Source of the DNA: Auricularia sp. M13
Taxonomy: Eukaryota; Basidiomycota; Agaricomycetes; Auriculariales; Auriculariaceae
Reading direction: 5' to 3'
Assembly (NCBI GenBank): GCA_037042915.1
Contig: CM073195.1
Span: forward strand, 2,480,001-2,544,000
DNA length: 64,000 nucleotides
Positions 41,817-55,500 of this stretch are shown here, piece by piece. The notes under the pieces are model-generated. The model was not told the DNA's origin and made no database searches. It saw only the letters and a program-made list of their open reading frames with translations. Every line of letters starts with the position of its first letter. Position 1 is the stretch's first letter. A program made the position numbers and the translations under genes.

Positions 41817-44800
41817 ATGTCATCCCGCGGACGTCGCACGCGCCCAGCCGCAGTACCCGAGGGACATTGGCGCGGTGGCAAGCCCGCCGTGCCAGGTGGT
41901 CGTCGGATACGCAATAACAACAACGACGAGAACAGCGATCAGGAGAAGGCCGCGCCGGAGCCGAATGGCAGCACCAGCGCCAGCGCGCACGCGCAAGACG
42001 CGGAAATGCGCGGAATGGCGGGCAACCGATACCTCGAGGTATGTGGTCCCTGCTAGCAGGCACATGTGTGCGGTTGAACGCGGTTTCAGATGAAGGACCA
42101 TCGCGAGGCCGAGAAGGAGCGCTTCATCGCCGAGGGCCTAATGCAAGACTCGTACAAGTCCTACCGTCTCGAAGACGCCATCACCCTCGTCGGCCTATGC
42201 ATGGACATGTGCCCGGAGTTTGAGCGCCACGAGCGCGAGTACCAGCAGAGCGTCGACCGCTGGGAGGCAGTCAGTTTGCACCCGCCACCACCAGTCACCG
42301 CCGCCCGCTCATTCATCGCTAGATCGACCCCAACGCCCGTCCCAGGCGCATTGACCACGTACGCGCAGTCAAGGCATTCAAGCGGCCAACGCAGGGCACA
42401 GAACCGCTGCCGTCAGACCTTCGCCCTCTGCCTGTGCTGCAGGTGCGATAGGAAATGCGACTGCCGATATCAATGTGCTCATCCAGCCCCTTAACACGAA
42501 CAGAAAACCCTCGACTACCTCTTCCACACTCTACTGGCCGAGCATGGCTTGGCGGCCACGCACGAGTTTATATGGGACCGCACGCGTGCCATCCGGCGCG
42601 AGTTCGTCATCCAGCGACTAGATGGCCCTGAAGTGGCCGAGATCCTTGAACGCATCGCCCGCTACCATGCACTCTGCTTGTTCCGCTTTTCGCACCTTGA
42701 AGAAGCGAAATTCTCCATCAAACACGAAAGAGAGCAACTGGATAAATGTACGCTTGGTCTTCAGTCCGTTCATGCACTCGCTGACTATATTATTTACCCT
42801 AGCCTTGCAATCTCTTCTGGAGGTTTACGACGATGGCAAGAAAGCAGGACACGTCTTCCCCCACGAGGCCGAGTTCATCGCTTTTCGAAATTCTCGCCAA
42901 GCATTCTACGCGGGTCAGCCATTCTGTCACGCTTCGCGCCTAAATTCCATTAACATTCGTCCACAGCATTCGACAAAATTCGAGCATCGAAGACACCGTT
43001 GGAGCCCGCTTTGACCGACCCGTCTGTTGTCGACATCATCGATGGTTACTACGAGCCTGCCCAGCAGACATCCTTACCGCAGGCTGTTTTGTCTGGAATA
43101 CCAATCCACGCCTCGCTTGGTGCAGCTCCCGGTGCTTATGTGGCAAAATCTCGCCCTGGCCCAGTTGAACGGCCATACTCGACCAGCACATTCAGGGAAC
43201 ACGCGCCTGCCGCGCCCTTGCCTGCAGCGTCGCAGACCGCCGCCACTGCTTTTCAGCCAGCTTCAAGTGCATTCGCAACTGCACCCACTTCAGCAATGCC
43301 GCCTACTGCGACATCCACGAACGCATTCGGGGTTCCTTCCGGCAGCACGACGTTTTTCGGTAGCTCGAGCATATTTGGAAAGGGGCCATTCGGACAGTCG
43401 CAGAAGGAGTCGACGCTCAACCCCGCCGCGTCTGCATTCACGCCAGCGCAATGGCCGCCTGCCCCAGCAGCGTCTACTTTCAGCGGCGGTTTTGCGATTC
43501 AGGCGTCGACCTCGTCGTCTGGACGGGCAGTGGACCCAACAAGCAGCACAGACAAGTCGGCCATATCAGGCATCGGCTTCACCGCGACGGATAAGGGCAC
43601 GAAAGCATCCAGCTCCGTCAGCACCGCGCAATCTCACTTGTCTCAAGCGCACGCTGACCCTATCTTAGTTTGCACCAACACCAACCGGACTGTTCGCGAC
43701 CTCTTCGTCGTCATGGCCTGCCAGCGGCTCTCTACTGGCAAAGCTTTCCCCCTCGCAACCGACTGGCGGAGACGATCCGGAGGTTCAAGCAGTCGGTGTG
43801 GACGATGCTCAGGCTGCCCTCGCAGACGAGGAATCTCGGGCCGCGGAGGAAGCCGCGGAGGCCGAAGCTGCAGCAGCAGAGGCTGAGGCCGTGCGCCAGG
43901 CTCATGTGAGGGCGGAGCTGGCGGCCGCTCAGAGAGCCGAATTTATTCGGCGACAGGAAGACGAGAAGGAGAAAAACCGACTGCGCGAGCAAGAACTTAA
44001 AGCCATGCTGCAGCAACGCGAGGAACGTCGCCGCGCCGAGGAGCAGGAGTCTGAGCTGCAGCGTCGAGCTGAGGAGGCGCTGGCGGCCGCAGCAGAGACT
44101 GCCCGCCGGCAGGCAGAGGCGGACGCGTTCAATGCGAAGATGCAAGAGGAAATGATGCGCCGCCTGGAGATGCCTCTTATCGCGGAGGAGTGGAACCGCG
44201 CACGCATGCTACGCAAGATGTGGAACCGGTGGACTGACCGCGCAGTCCAGATCGCGCTTCTTCTGGAGCAACGCGAGCAACTGCAGAAGAAGCGAGAGGA
44301 GTTCAGGAGCACCATCAAAGACCTCGTTGCGGGTGCGGGCGGCTCGCCGGTTCAGCGTCGCATTGCGCGCATGAGGAAAAATTCTACGCCCATTTCCGAT
44401 GATGATCGCGCGCGAGCTCTGGAAGAGGTATACCATTTAGCGACGTGCTCAGATCGTCGGGTTTGACTAATTTCGTATCAGGAATCCGCACGTCATGCCA
44501 GGCTCTGGGCACCTGGATCGTTCCTCTCCTGCATTCAAGGTCTTGTAGGCCCAATTCCGCTCTGGGAGGTTTGGCTCTCCGTATCTTCGAGCGATGGCGC
44601 ATCATCCGCTTGGTTGAAGACCAAGTTTGGAATCGACGCTGGAGACACAGACGTTCATCGCATCACAGTGCATGATGATACGAGCAAAGAATACTTCAAC
44701 TCTCCGAATTCTCCTGGGCTTCTTGTCCTCGAAGTCAGCCAGGACTCAGATGCCGACTGGTAGGCCCAACGTCCGAGTACATTTCAATTGCTTACTTATT

Positions 44801-46107
44801 TCCAGCCGTCGCCTGCGTCAGATCGTGCAAGCCCTGCCTGAGCAACGACATTACGCCATTTCACTCCTCTTGGTCAAGTTTACCGGCTCCGAGTCTGAGG
44901 TTGCGCCTTCGCTGAAGGACCTTGTAAGCCAATGTGTGCGAGATTGGAATGTGCGCCTGACAAGTTCAAGATCCGTTCACTCGGCAATGCAGGCACGCTC
45001 GCGGATGCTCGTGTGTTGGTTTTGTCTGCCACGCAAGATATGGACAAGCAGTTCTTACGTGCCGTCTCGTCGCTGAAACTCGACCTGACTGGCTCTCTTG
45101 TCCAACGCGTGTCCATCGACAATTACGCGAGTGCATTTTTTTCGACTTGGCAAGTGATGCTTCACTCGTGGGTGGGCCTTTGTACCGATTTTTCTGGCTG
45201 TGAGAGTCCATGTCCATCACCTTTCTCGTTGCTAACATTCAGACGCAGTCAACTGGTCGCTCTATGGCCCCGTTATGACGGTGCTCTTGCCAATGCTCAA
45301 CGAGATAGTGTTCCACCTGGGCACCGTTGCGGGCACGAGCTGCGTATCTCAGATCCCTCGCATCCCTACATTGGACTGGAAAATTGCGACAGACTCGCCA
45401 TCAGCCTTCAAGGCCGCGCTCGACTTCCTCTCCCATCCCACTCTGGCGGAAGACGCTGATGCACAACTTCTGAAGACGCAGTTGGCAGAAGCAGCAGCAG
45501 CAGGCGTAGACTTCCCCATCTATGCCTTCCCTGAGCGGCTCAGTCAAGTCATTGCCAGCGCATTCCGTGCCTCGACCGCCACACGCAGGGTAAAACATCT
45601 ATATCTTCCCAAGGGCGCGACCGCGGACTCGGTCACAGACGAATTCCGCACGCTGCTGCAAAACCAGCTGGCTGGCCTCGAGGGCTTGATTCGTTATAGT
45701 CCGCCGTCTCCAGCGTCGCCATCACAGTCGCCGACGTATCACGACGCAAACGGCACTGCCGCGGCAACGGCGACTCTCTCGTTGTCAACAACAGCGAAGA
45801 AGCGCAGTATGGAGGACACTGAGTGGGAAGACGACGCGAACTTGTGAGTAGAATGCTCAAGACGACAGGCCACATAATCTGACGAGGTGTGGATAGTGTC
45901 ATTAACGGCTACGTGCATGGCGGCACCAAACGGGTCAAGACTGGGAATGGGCACACGAATGAGACAACACCCTCCCCAACGCGGTCTGACAATTCACTCA
46001 TGTCGGGAACGAGTATATCATCTACGAAACGTGGTGCGCGCTTGCGCGCCATGATGGACAAGATGCGCGCGTCGCTGCGCGGTGAAGACACGTTTGCCGA
46101 AGCATGA
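41817..46107 (+). CDS. sac3: SAC3/GANP-family mRNA export protein
   Basis: Sac3 scaffolds the TREX-2 complex at the nuclear pore for mRNA export. Exons I can fix: 41817-42038, 42090-42269, 42323-42442, 42504-42747, 42803-42913, 42967 to about 43616, 43668-44427 and 44482 on, with further introns near 44760, 44930, 45170 and 45847. The N-terminus is basic and disordered. VGLCMDMCPEFERHEREYQ is the family signature, followed by LRPLPVLQ-KTLDYLFHTLL, WDRTRAIRREF and CLFRFSHLEEAKFSIKHEREQ. The helical module usually following this is short here (AFDKIRASKTPLEPALTDP). A Phe-Gly-containing disordered stretch, a long Glu/Ala/Arg coiled coil (about 43800-44320) and a C-terminal domain to stop 46105-46107 complete it. 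Start chosen as the first ATG in frame with the signature. Confidence 0.82.
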
Positions 46108-46454
46108 AATCTTCGCATCCCGTCTATTATCGTAAACACGCTTTCGTGCTTTGATCACCATCGTCGAATCTGCTGGGTGTTGCTTTGTATCACTAGTCAC
46201 GCATGTTGCCTGCTGCTCTGTGTCCAGCTTACTTGGATTTCCCTTGCTTTTGATCTTGTGTAGTATTTGTAGGTCTGTATCTGCCTTCGTCTCCTTCGGA
46301 TCTGTCGTGCAACGAAGACTGGCTTGACTGTGTTTGTTGGTGTATATTCTCATGTGTGATACCGTGTGGCAACTCAAAGCCAAAGTGGATAGCAAAACGA
46401 GCGTGGCAGTATACACTTGTGGTATTACACGTCGGTCGATGTCGACATCGCGGA
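46108..46454. other. convergent 3' spacer
   Basis: Lies between the stop of the SAC3-like gene and the stop of the BCAS3-like gene on the other strand. Presumably holds both 3' UTRs. No gene seen. Confidence 0.6.
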
Positions 46455-49445
46455 TCACTCAGCCCGGCTCTTCTTCCCCTTGAGGCTCTCGAGCGCGGCC
46501 AACTCCTCATCCATAATCCCGGCTGGGCAAATCTCGTCGAACATCTCGGCCTCCTCGACAGCCCGCGCATCCTGCGGCTCCCAGCCCTCCTCCTCACCAA
46601 ACGGTACGAGTTCCGCCGCACGCGTGCTCGGCGTGCTTAAGCTCGCGGACGCAGACGCGCTTAGGTCGTCGTCGCTGCCGGTGCGCGCTGGCGCGAGCCG
46701 CGGCGAGCGCATCTTGCGCACCTCACGCCGGATGCGGCCAAGGCCCTCACCGAGGACGCCGCCCACTCCTTGGTTGCCGCGGACTCCGCCGTTGGGGAGC
46801 ATGGGCAGCACGGGCGCCGCGCCGCTCAGGTCGAGTTCCAGGTGCGAGCGCATTGCCTCGTCCACAGCCCACCTCCCGTCGCCGAACCCGTCCTCCTCCT
46901 CATCACGATACTTCCGCCCGAGCGGCGGCGCACGTCGCACCTCCAGCCTCGCACACGGCAGCTCCAGCTGTCCGCGCCGTATGAGCGCGTGGAAATCGTC
47001 CCTCAGCGCAGTGAACCCGAACTGGTGCGCGCGGTAGATGCTGCTGGACGCGGTGGCAACGCACGTCGAGAGTTCCGCTTGAGCTAGCCAGCTAATGGCT
47101 CGGTCAGACTTGTGAGCAGAGGAGACTTGACTGGATACTGACTTTCCGGTAGGTGCGGACGGCGGAGACGGTAGCGCGCACGGGAACATCTCGCGCACTT
47201 CGCCCCACTCGTGCCCACGGCCAAGCCGCCATGTCGCTACGACAGCCTCGCTGCCCTCCCCTCCGAGACCCATCTCGACGCGGCTGAGTGAAAGCGTGCC
47301 TTGCGCACGCTCAAACACCAGCACGTCTTGCACTGCCCTGCCCGCGCTGGGGCGGAGGAGGTGCGGTAGTTGTGAGCGAGCGGGTAGAAATGCCGCGCAA
47401 ACTGCGACGGCGTGGTGTTGCTGATGGGTCTGCTGCTGTTGTTGATGCTGGGAGGGATGCGGTGGGCGCAAGCGCACGAGCGGGCGAAGCTCCGTAGGAT
47501 GTGAAAGCTTGAGCGGCCGTCAGTAATAAGTCGAAGAAGTAAGCAAATCAATTGCTTACCTGTTCGCGGGCGTTGTGCACCGCACCTTGGATATGACTAC
47601 GCTCGTCCGGCTTGCCGCCGTACGGGTTGGTCGGAAAGACATCTGAGTAGTGTCAGTATGTCTGTGGGTAGGAGACCGTTCGCTCACGAATAGTCCCGCG
47701 TCCCGTTACGACGCCTACCCAGCGCATATCGCTAGTCCAGCTTACCGCACGCACGCTAGCAGCAGAATAACCCCGCCGCAAATCGTACATATGCACGGGC
47801 TGCCTGGCGACGTTGAATAGGCGCACAACGCCACCATCCGCAGGTGCCACGGAAAGTATCGTGCCCGCCGTGTTGAACGACAGGCCAACAATCGACCGGT
47901 GCGCTGCATCCCATTGGCACAGGGCCGCTGCGGTAGGCCGTGTAAGGTCGAGCACGGTCACGAAGCCGCTGCCGCTGCCCCCAAAGGCACCGCCGTCAGA
48001 CAGCGTGTCCGAAGTTCTGCGTCGGGTGGTGGACGCAGTGGGCGACGGAGGGGAGCCCGAACCGGGTCCGGCGACACTCTCCCAGCGCGCACGGAGCGTC
48101 TCGTACACCGCGCTGGACGCAGGCGCGCTCTTGCTGGCAAAACCGCCTGCGCCGGTACGCTCAGAATAGCCGCGTTCGTGATGGATTGGCATCGGCACAG
48201 GCGCAGGGCTTGCGAGCGCGCGGATGCCACTCCACACACCCTCGCCCATGCGCCACGCCATGCTCGCGATGTTGGCTGCCGGGCTGGACCCTGTGCTTCC
48301 TAGCGAAAGGGGCGATGGAGGGTCGCCGCGGCTGGCGGGCGGTTGCGGGCTGGCGAACGCGAGCAGGCGGCCAGAGAGAGCGAAGACTGGTGACGTAGCC
48401 GCTAGCTGGTCTGAGGGCACGACGTGCACAGGATCGAGCGTAGCCGCCGAGAATACATGCAGGGCGTTTGGCTGCGTCGTTGACTACAAAAATGGTCAGC
48501 GCGCGCATAGAAGGACATGCTCCCAGCGGTCGCTCAAGCAGTTCATGTATCGATATGTGCACTGGAATTTCGCTCCTCCCGCGCACACACCGGCAGACGG
48601 ACATGCTTTGCAATCACTGGGATTCAAGGACGTACAATGACAACAAACTGCTGGTTTGCTGAGAGGCCAACGGCATGCGGGACGGGCAGACGGAGGACAG
48701 CCCGATGTGTTTGCAGCGAGTAGAGTACAAGCTCACTGGGTGTCCTGCGAAAGCGAGCATTGTCAGCATTTATTTGCACACGAGCATCCAGATGAACATA
48801 CAGTATGCCAATAATGGGTGCTTCCTCGTCCTTGTAGCCAGGTAAGACCGTAGCAGCAAGCAGAGCGCCGACCGATATGGATGTAGTGTCCAGGTTGAGC
48901 ATCTCCCGAATGGATGCAAGATCAGAAACATCCCAAACTTGGAGGCCACTTGCATAAGCAAGTATGAGCACTCTGAGGTGCCGTCAGCTGCCACCAGCGG
49001 CGCCTGAGTTCTGAAGACTCCAAGCACACCTGGTGGTCCCCACCATGTCCCATGCGGCCCACAGGATGTGTTCGCTGTCGTCGTGCATAAAGGGCGTGCC
49101 TGTCTCTTCGTCGTCATCGTCGTTGAAAACGGTCAAGTAGTCATGCGAAGTGGTGGTCGTTGGTGTCGGCGCAGCGGGGCTGAAGCCAGTGATAGCACCG
49201 CCGAACGAGACCGGGCGCGCACGCCGCTGAGGCTGGGGCTGGGAAGACGACGCGCGACGCGATGCGGCCGATATAACGCTGCGAACGGAGCGGCCTAGAG
49301 TCTCCAGGCGCGTGGGCTCGCTGGATGAGCATCAGCGGGCAGATAACGGCGATTGCTGCGAGCGCCACGCACCGAGCGAGCATTGGGGTACGGACATGGC
49401 CCTGTGCGGGATGCGGCGGGTGTGTTGGACGATGGGTAGGCTCAT
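46455..49445 (-). CDS. BCAS3-domain WD40-like protein
   Basis: BCAS3-family proteins have a beta-propeller and a C-terminal BCAS3 domain; animal BCAS3 acts with PHAF1 on autophagic membranes through phosphoinositides. Exon 1 is 49445 down to 49030 (ATG chosen because it reads into DYLTVFNDDDDEETG and HILWAAWDMVGTTR). Splicing to 48972 gives RVLILAYASGLQVWDV. Later exons give VTVLDLTRP, GTILSVAPADGGVVRLFNV and DLRRGYSAASVRAVSWTSD (47653-48429), then FPTNPYGGKPDERSHIQG (about 47560-47640). The BCAS3 domain, with ISWLAQAELSTCVATA and IYRAHQFGF, lies in 46455-47477. The tail is acidic and Ser-rich. Convergent with the SAC3-like gene and divergent from BUB3. Confidence 0.8.
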
Positions 49446-51056
49446 GGTGTGGCATAGATGGGTATGAACGGTGCAAGGGAACATGAGACGGCCCGAGCTC
49501 GAGTGGTGGCTCAGGCTCTGTTGGGTGTTGATAATACAGTGTTATATGTGGAAGTTAAGTCTTAAATGCAAGGATCGAAACAATGTCCTGAATGTGCGTG
49601 GTCGTGGGCGGGGGTAAAGCGTGGTCGAGTCACTATGCGCGGTGGAGGCTCGAGGCAAGGAGCTTCACGGCGCAACCCGGCACACAGGCCCGATTGTGCC
49701 TTGCAATTGCCCAGCAGCCACTGCACATGCCAGTCGCCGCCTCACCTGATTGCAGAACCGCAGAAGACACGTTATCTCCTGTTCGAACACTCTAGAACGC
49801 CTCGCTCGACTCAGGAGAACCTGAGCACGGAGAGACACGTCACGCGGCCCTAGTGCCTGCCACACACGCTGAGAGCACGGACACACACTCTTGTTAACCA
49901 TGTCCTAACAAGAAATAACCACCCGAGTCATAGTCATCGTCGGGCGTCTATGACTTCTGCCGTGCTGAGCTACATACGCCAGAGGCCACCCATTCCATGG
50001 CGCTCCCCTGTATGGAGGTTTGTAGAGTCAACGGAATAGGAATACTTGCGTACTTATTGTATGCGGGAAAGTCAGAAGTCTCTTTGCGACAGCCAATCAT
50101 AAAGTTCATCTCCACATTCGACACGACCATGGCTACTCCAGACTATGCACTCACTATCCCTTCTACGTCCGTCTAGTACGGGTAATCAGGCTCAGAAGTA
50201 CAGTACAAACGTGCTATTCGACGGTGGCAGGGATGCGGTTCTCGAGAGCTTGCCACCACCGAGCGACTCGCATCGCCTCAAATATATTAAACTCCTGTGG
50301 TATTCGGGGTGTAGAATGCGTCTCATTTCTAGGGACTTGTAACCTTGACCCGGACGACTCCATTGGAGTTTTGCAACAATGAAAGTCTATCAAATCACAT
50401 GTCCTTAGAGAGCCCCCAATTCGATTCTGGCGTTCGTGATCGAGACGCGTCGTCAGAGTAGACAAAAGAAAGGCTCTCCTCCAGCTAAGTGGGAATGCTA
50501 GAGGGATCGCGACTCGTCTCATGTTATGCTGCTCGCCTGAAGGATTGGGCCTTCTCTACGAGGCATACGAGCGTCCCAACGAAGTAAGCGCCGGTCACGG
50601 ATCAGGGCGGATCAGCGATTGCCTCCACCTATCAGGGGGGGCTATTGATGCAGACTTTAATTCGAACGATTATCTTCGAACTTCAAAGTCTGCGAAGGAG
50701 ACTAAATGAATCTATGTCGCTTGGATTCTGGCGTTCATCACCGCTGAGCCGGGATCTCATCTCAACGCAGCCTTCTGGTGCTAAGCTCCTGTGCTACCAC
50801 CAGGCTATTGGCAATAAGGGTGCGCTCCTCCCGGTACAGGGTCGCGCAAGGAATCGGCGGTAACACCAATGACGATTCTAGTCTATTGCGACAGGAGTAA
50901 CCTGAAGACTGTGGCACGTTTTATAGTAACAGGTATAAAAAGTGAGCTGCTGTAGGATTGTAGCGTTACCGTGACCTATTCAAATGCCAAACTTGTGCGA
51001 CAGATGATTCGGAGACGCGAAATCAGAGTCCGCCCATTCAGCTTTTGCCCGGCACC
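49446..51056. other. 1.6-kb divergent intergenic region, nothing recognised
   Basis: Separates the 5' ends of the BCAS3-like gene (minus) and BUB3 (plus). Small open frames exist on both strands but none shows a motif, good splice sites or codon bias. No tRNA-like fold noticed. Promoters of both genes must lie here. Confidence 0.5.
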
Positions 51057-52422
51057 ATGTCCGACCAGAAAGGTCACGCGCACCGCGCATTTTTGCGCAC
51101 GCCATATGCTGATACCTTGCTACAGAGATTGAGCTGAGTTCACCCCCGTTCGATAGCATATCGTCGGTCACTTTCTCGCCTTCATCTTCCTCTCACCTTC
51201 TTGTCGGTGGCTGGGACGCCGTGCGTGACAAGAGTTGCCTCCGATGCTGCCATGTTGCTAACGAGATGTAGTGCGTAAGACTATATGATGTCTCAGCCAA
51301 CGACCAGAAGGCCAAATTCGACCATAAGGCGGCCGTGTTGAGCTGCTGTTTTGGTGACACGACCAGAGCGTACTCTGGCGGTCTGGACACTTGGGTCAGA
51401 GAGTCAGTACCCAGCTCAATTCAATTGTAAAGAGTCCATCTGACGCGTTTATCCTGCCAGATTTGACCTAGAACGCGAAACGACGCGGGTGCTTGGGCAA
51501 CATGCCGAGTCGATCTCGCGTGTCGTCTGGATAAAAGACACCAGTACGCACGCGGCAAACTGTCCTTTGGTCACACAGTGCAACGTTGACCTCGCACAGA
51601 CGCACTGGTTTCAGGCTCATGGGACCGTACGTTACGATTGTGGGATCCGCGAGCACAGGCGCCGTGCACCGCGACTCACCCCCAACCCGAGCGCGTGTAT
51701 TGCATGGACGCAGTGGGCAACACGATTGTCGTCGGCATGGCCGGTCGGCACATCTATATTTACGACGCCCGCAAGATGGGCGAACCCATGCAGAAGCGCG
51801 AGTCCAGTCTCAAGTTCATGACGCGCGCCGTCGCGTGTATGATTGACGGAAAAGGTGCGCTCGCTCGTCAGCTAGTAGGAGAACTGCTCAGCGTTGCCAA
51901 GGTTTTGCTACGTCGTCTGTCGAGGGTCGCATTGCTGTGGATTACCTGGACCCGAGCCCTGAAGCGCAGTCGTCCAAATACGCGTTCAAATGCCACCGAC
52001 AGACGGTGGATGGCGTCGACCACGTCTGGCCAGTGAACGCGCTCGCGTTTCACCCTGTGTATGCCTGGCTCTACTTTCTATGTCCCGCACGCTTACCATG
52101 CATGGGCCAGACATAACACGTTCGCATCTGGTGGCTCGGACGGCACAGTATCCTTGTGGGACCACACGGCGAAGAAACGTTTGCGGCAGTATCCCAAATA
52201 CAAGGAAGCCGTGTCAGCGCTTGCCTTCAGTGCGGATGGCGCAAAGCTTGCAGTTGGTGTTAGTTACTGCTGGGACGAGGGCAACAAGCCGGCGGCGGGC
52301 ATGGGTAAAACGGCTGTGATGGTTCGTGACGTCGGAGACGAAGCCAAGGTGCGAAGTTTTCGTTCAACTGTCTGTCGTCAGCTTCACTCATACTTAACCT
52401 GCATCAGCCCAAGGCAAAATGA
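51057..52422 (+). CDS. bub3: BUB3, mitotic checkpoint WD40 protein
   Basis: Bub3 is a seven-blade propeller that brings Bub1 and BubR1/Mad3 to kinetochores. Exon 1 is tiny (51057-51072, MSDQK plus one base), spliced to 51126 to give [19 protein letters not shown]. Then [16 protein letters not shown] (donor GTGCGT at the Asp-Ala codon), [18 protein letters not shown] across another intron, [37 protein letters not shown], and [20 protein letters not shown] with FKCHR, the most diagnostic BUB3 stretch. [31 protein letters not shown] and a last exon PKAK-stop (52420-52422) finish it. All blades are present and no defects seen. Confidence 0.93.
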
Positions 52423-52597
52423 GTTGTATTTGTATAAGCTAAACAATAGTACATGCATGTGCCTCTGTGATTTATACGGAAATTATCTTTCTGACATCGC
52501 TTTCACATGATGGTCGACGGGCATTTCTTTGAGAGGCCCACCAAAGTCGCTGGGAGCGTGGCAGTGCCGATCCTTACACGTGTGAACCCGAGCCATC

Positions 52598-55500
52598 ATG
52601 AGCTCCCTCGCGTTCCTCGTCTCAGAGCTTCAGGTTAGCTAGCTCGCATCGACACGACATTCGGTACACGCATTTAACTGCAGTCCATCAGTCTCTGGCG
52701 AGCGAAACGCGTCGCAAGCACCCCGAAGTCCGCGAGGTGCGCACCGCGTTCGTGCACCGTTGACCGGGTTGACGAGCAGTGCCAGGCCGCAGAGAAGTCG
52801 CTGGCAATCCTGCGCAGTGCGCCAGACCAGGCCAGCACAACTCTTGCCTCAGGTGCGCTCTTGGTAAACCCCTGCAACCGTAGCGCTCATCGAGCGTTTC
52901 TGTAGATGGCCCTCAGTCCGCAGAGCTCCTGCGCCCGGTCTTCATGGGATGCGCGACCAAGAACGCAAAGATAGTCGCCATATCGCTGGGCTCCCTCCAG
53001 CGGCTCATTGGCTTCAAGGCCGTGCCGCAGTCTGCGGTGCCGCAGGTGGTCGCGACGATGAACGAGTGCGCGAGCCAGGGCGTCGACATACAGCTTAGGA
53101 TACTGCAAACTATACTTGGCCTCGTCACGAACTTTCCCTCTGTTCACGGAGACCTGCTTGGCGACGTGCGTGTGCAGTCGTTCCCCTTGTTGACACCGAC
53201 TGACGCTCGGCGCAGGCGCTGCTATTATGCTTCAGGCTCCAGGAGTCGCGCATTGCAGTCGTGTCTTCCACTGCGGCTGCTACGCTGCGTCAGCTGGTCA
53301 TGTTTGTCATGGACAAGGTCGTCATGGAGGATAGCCAGGAATCGTCGTCGCCGGAGCTCATACCTACGACGCTTCCCGACGGGTCGACGGTTGACCTGCA
53401 ACCTTCTTCGCGCGACGCTTTCTCCATCTTTGAAGACCTCTGTCTGCTTGCCAACGCGGAACGGCCGCGCTTCCTGAAACTCGAGCAGCTTCACAAGACA
53501 TTCGCACTCGAGCTCATCGAGAGCGTCCTTACGAACTATCATGCCCTTTTCCACAAGGTACTTCTCCTATGCATATTCTCCCAACAACTTGCTCATTCCA
53601 CCAGCACGCCGAACTCTTGACGCTGTTGCCGCACCACCTGTGTCCGCTGCTCCTGAGATGCCTTTCCGAGCGGCCAGCCTGTTCCCACTCGCCCTCCGTG
53701 CAACCCGCGTCGTCTTCCTCATCTTGAAGCAATTCACCGATCGCTTAACAGCCGAATCTGAGATATTCCTTATGTTGCTCGTCAAGATCGTATCTGGCGA
53801 AGCAGAATCGGGCTCCTCTGGTGAAGCCCGGCAGCCGTGGATGCGAGTGCTTGCCATGGAAATCTTAAGAGGGTGAGTCCTACACCTCTTGCGACTGACG
53901 TACATGTCCATTAATAACTTCACTAGACTCTGTGCAGATGCAGAACTCATGCGCACACTCTACGCGCTGCACGACCAGCAGGCGTCCTCCCATATATTTT
54001 CCGCCCTTCTTGGTGCCTTAAATCGCCTCACCTGCGAGAAGCCTGCCCTCCTCGGAAGCTCGTCGCAGCTGCAAGTTGGCGCAAATATTCCTGCTTCGGC
54101 GAGTGGTGAAGGTGCATATGGCACGGCGGTGGCTGGTATGGTTACGGCCACTGTCAGTGGCGTGGTGGGTATGCTGGGCGGTGAAAGCGGCGCGGGCTTG
54201 AGCATGGATAGCGCGATGAAGCTTCAGTGGTGCGTCGATGTTCATGTTTCTGTGTACCTGCATGATACTCAGTCTACCGCAGCATTGACCAGCTCGATAA
54301 GGCTGAAGCGCCTCCGATCCCGGAGACCTACATATACCTCCTGGCGCTTCAATCCTTGACGGCTCTGTCCATGGGGTTTTCGTCCTCCGTTCTTCCGCTC
54401 TACACCAGCATTTTGTCAACAGAATCTACCCAGGGCATCCCGCCTGCACCACCAGCGCTCAACATCAACTCGCTTCCCGAAAGCACTTCTCCTTCTGGTG
54501 CTGGCATTCTACGCACTACGCACGCTATGCTCGAGGCAGGATGGCCGGCGTTACTTGCAGCGCACTCATTCCTGATTAGCACAAACCTCTCGACGCCCTT
54601 GTTCCAGGAGGTACTAGGAGCTTTCGGCGCACTTGCGCAAACTTGTGGCGTCCTTGGCCTCACAACACCGCGTGACGCTTTCCTGGGATCTCTCGCGAAA
54701 CTCGCAATACCCAGCAAGGTTGTTTCCTCCGTCGACGCACAAGGGGCAGACTCCGTCATGACGCCGCGTAGTAGCATGTTTGCAGACATCTCTTCGACGC
54801 TCGCTCCAGCAGCCGGCCCTCCCAGCCTCGGAGATCGCAACCTGGCATGTCTGAAGCTCCTTGTATCCTGCGCGCTGTATCTTGCGGGCAGCCTGGGGTC
54901 AAGTTGGTACTCTGTGCTCGAGGCCATGCAGAACGCCGACTACGTATTGCACTCGAGGATGCCGCGCACGGCGACGAGAAAAGTCACACCTACAGGCGGT
55001 GGCATCGACCCGGACGCGTCTGGTGGTTCCCATCCAGAAGGCGATATCGATGCGGTGCTCGCCGCCATCCAGCGCCTGTTCGAGTCGTCCAAGAACCTTG
55101 AGGATGAGGCATTTCGAGATTTCGTGCAGGCGCTCTGCAAGCTCAGCTCGGAGATGGTGGGTATGCAGGCTGCAAACAGTGGTCTCGCGAGCTCGATAAT
55201 CTCAGAGGAAGGCGAGGAGGAGCATGGGCCACAGTTTTCGCCGCAATCTGGTCTTTCTCCCGGTGCTGCCCACAGACGGCGCGTCAGCGGCATCCACCTA
55301 TCGCGCACTCTGGTTAGTGTGTCTGTTGCAATTCTCCAAAAGAATGCTAAAGGTCTGGTAGCGCACGGGCGATTTTGGCATCCAAAAGCTGGCTCTCGTA
55401 TCACAACTAAACATTCATCGCATCATATATCGCTCGCCACATATAGCTTGGGACCCTATCACCTCGCACCTCCTGGCAACATTGTTGAACTCGACCGCGC

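Noticed and set aside
49446-51056. Small open frames between the BCAS3-like gene and BUB3
   Set aside because: None longer than about 100 codons, no motif or plausible splicing, and both strands are equally open.
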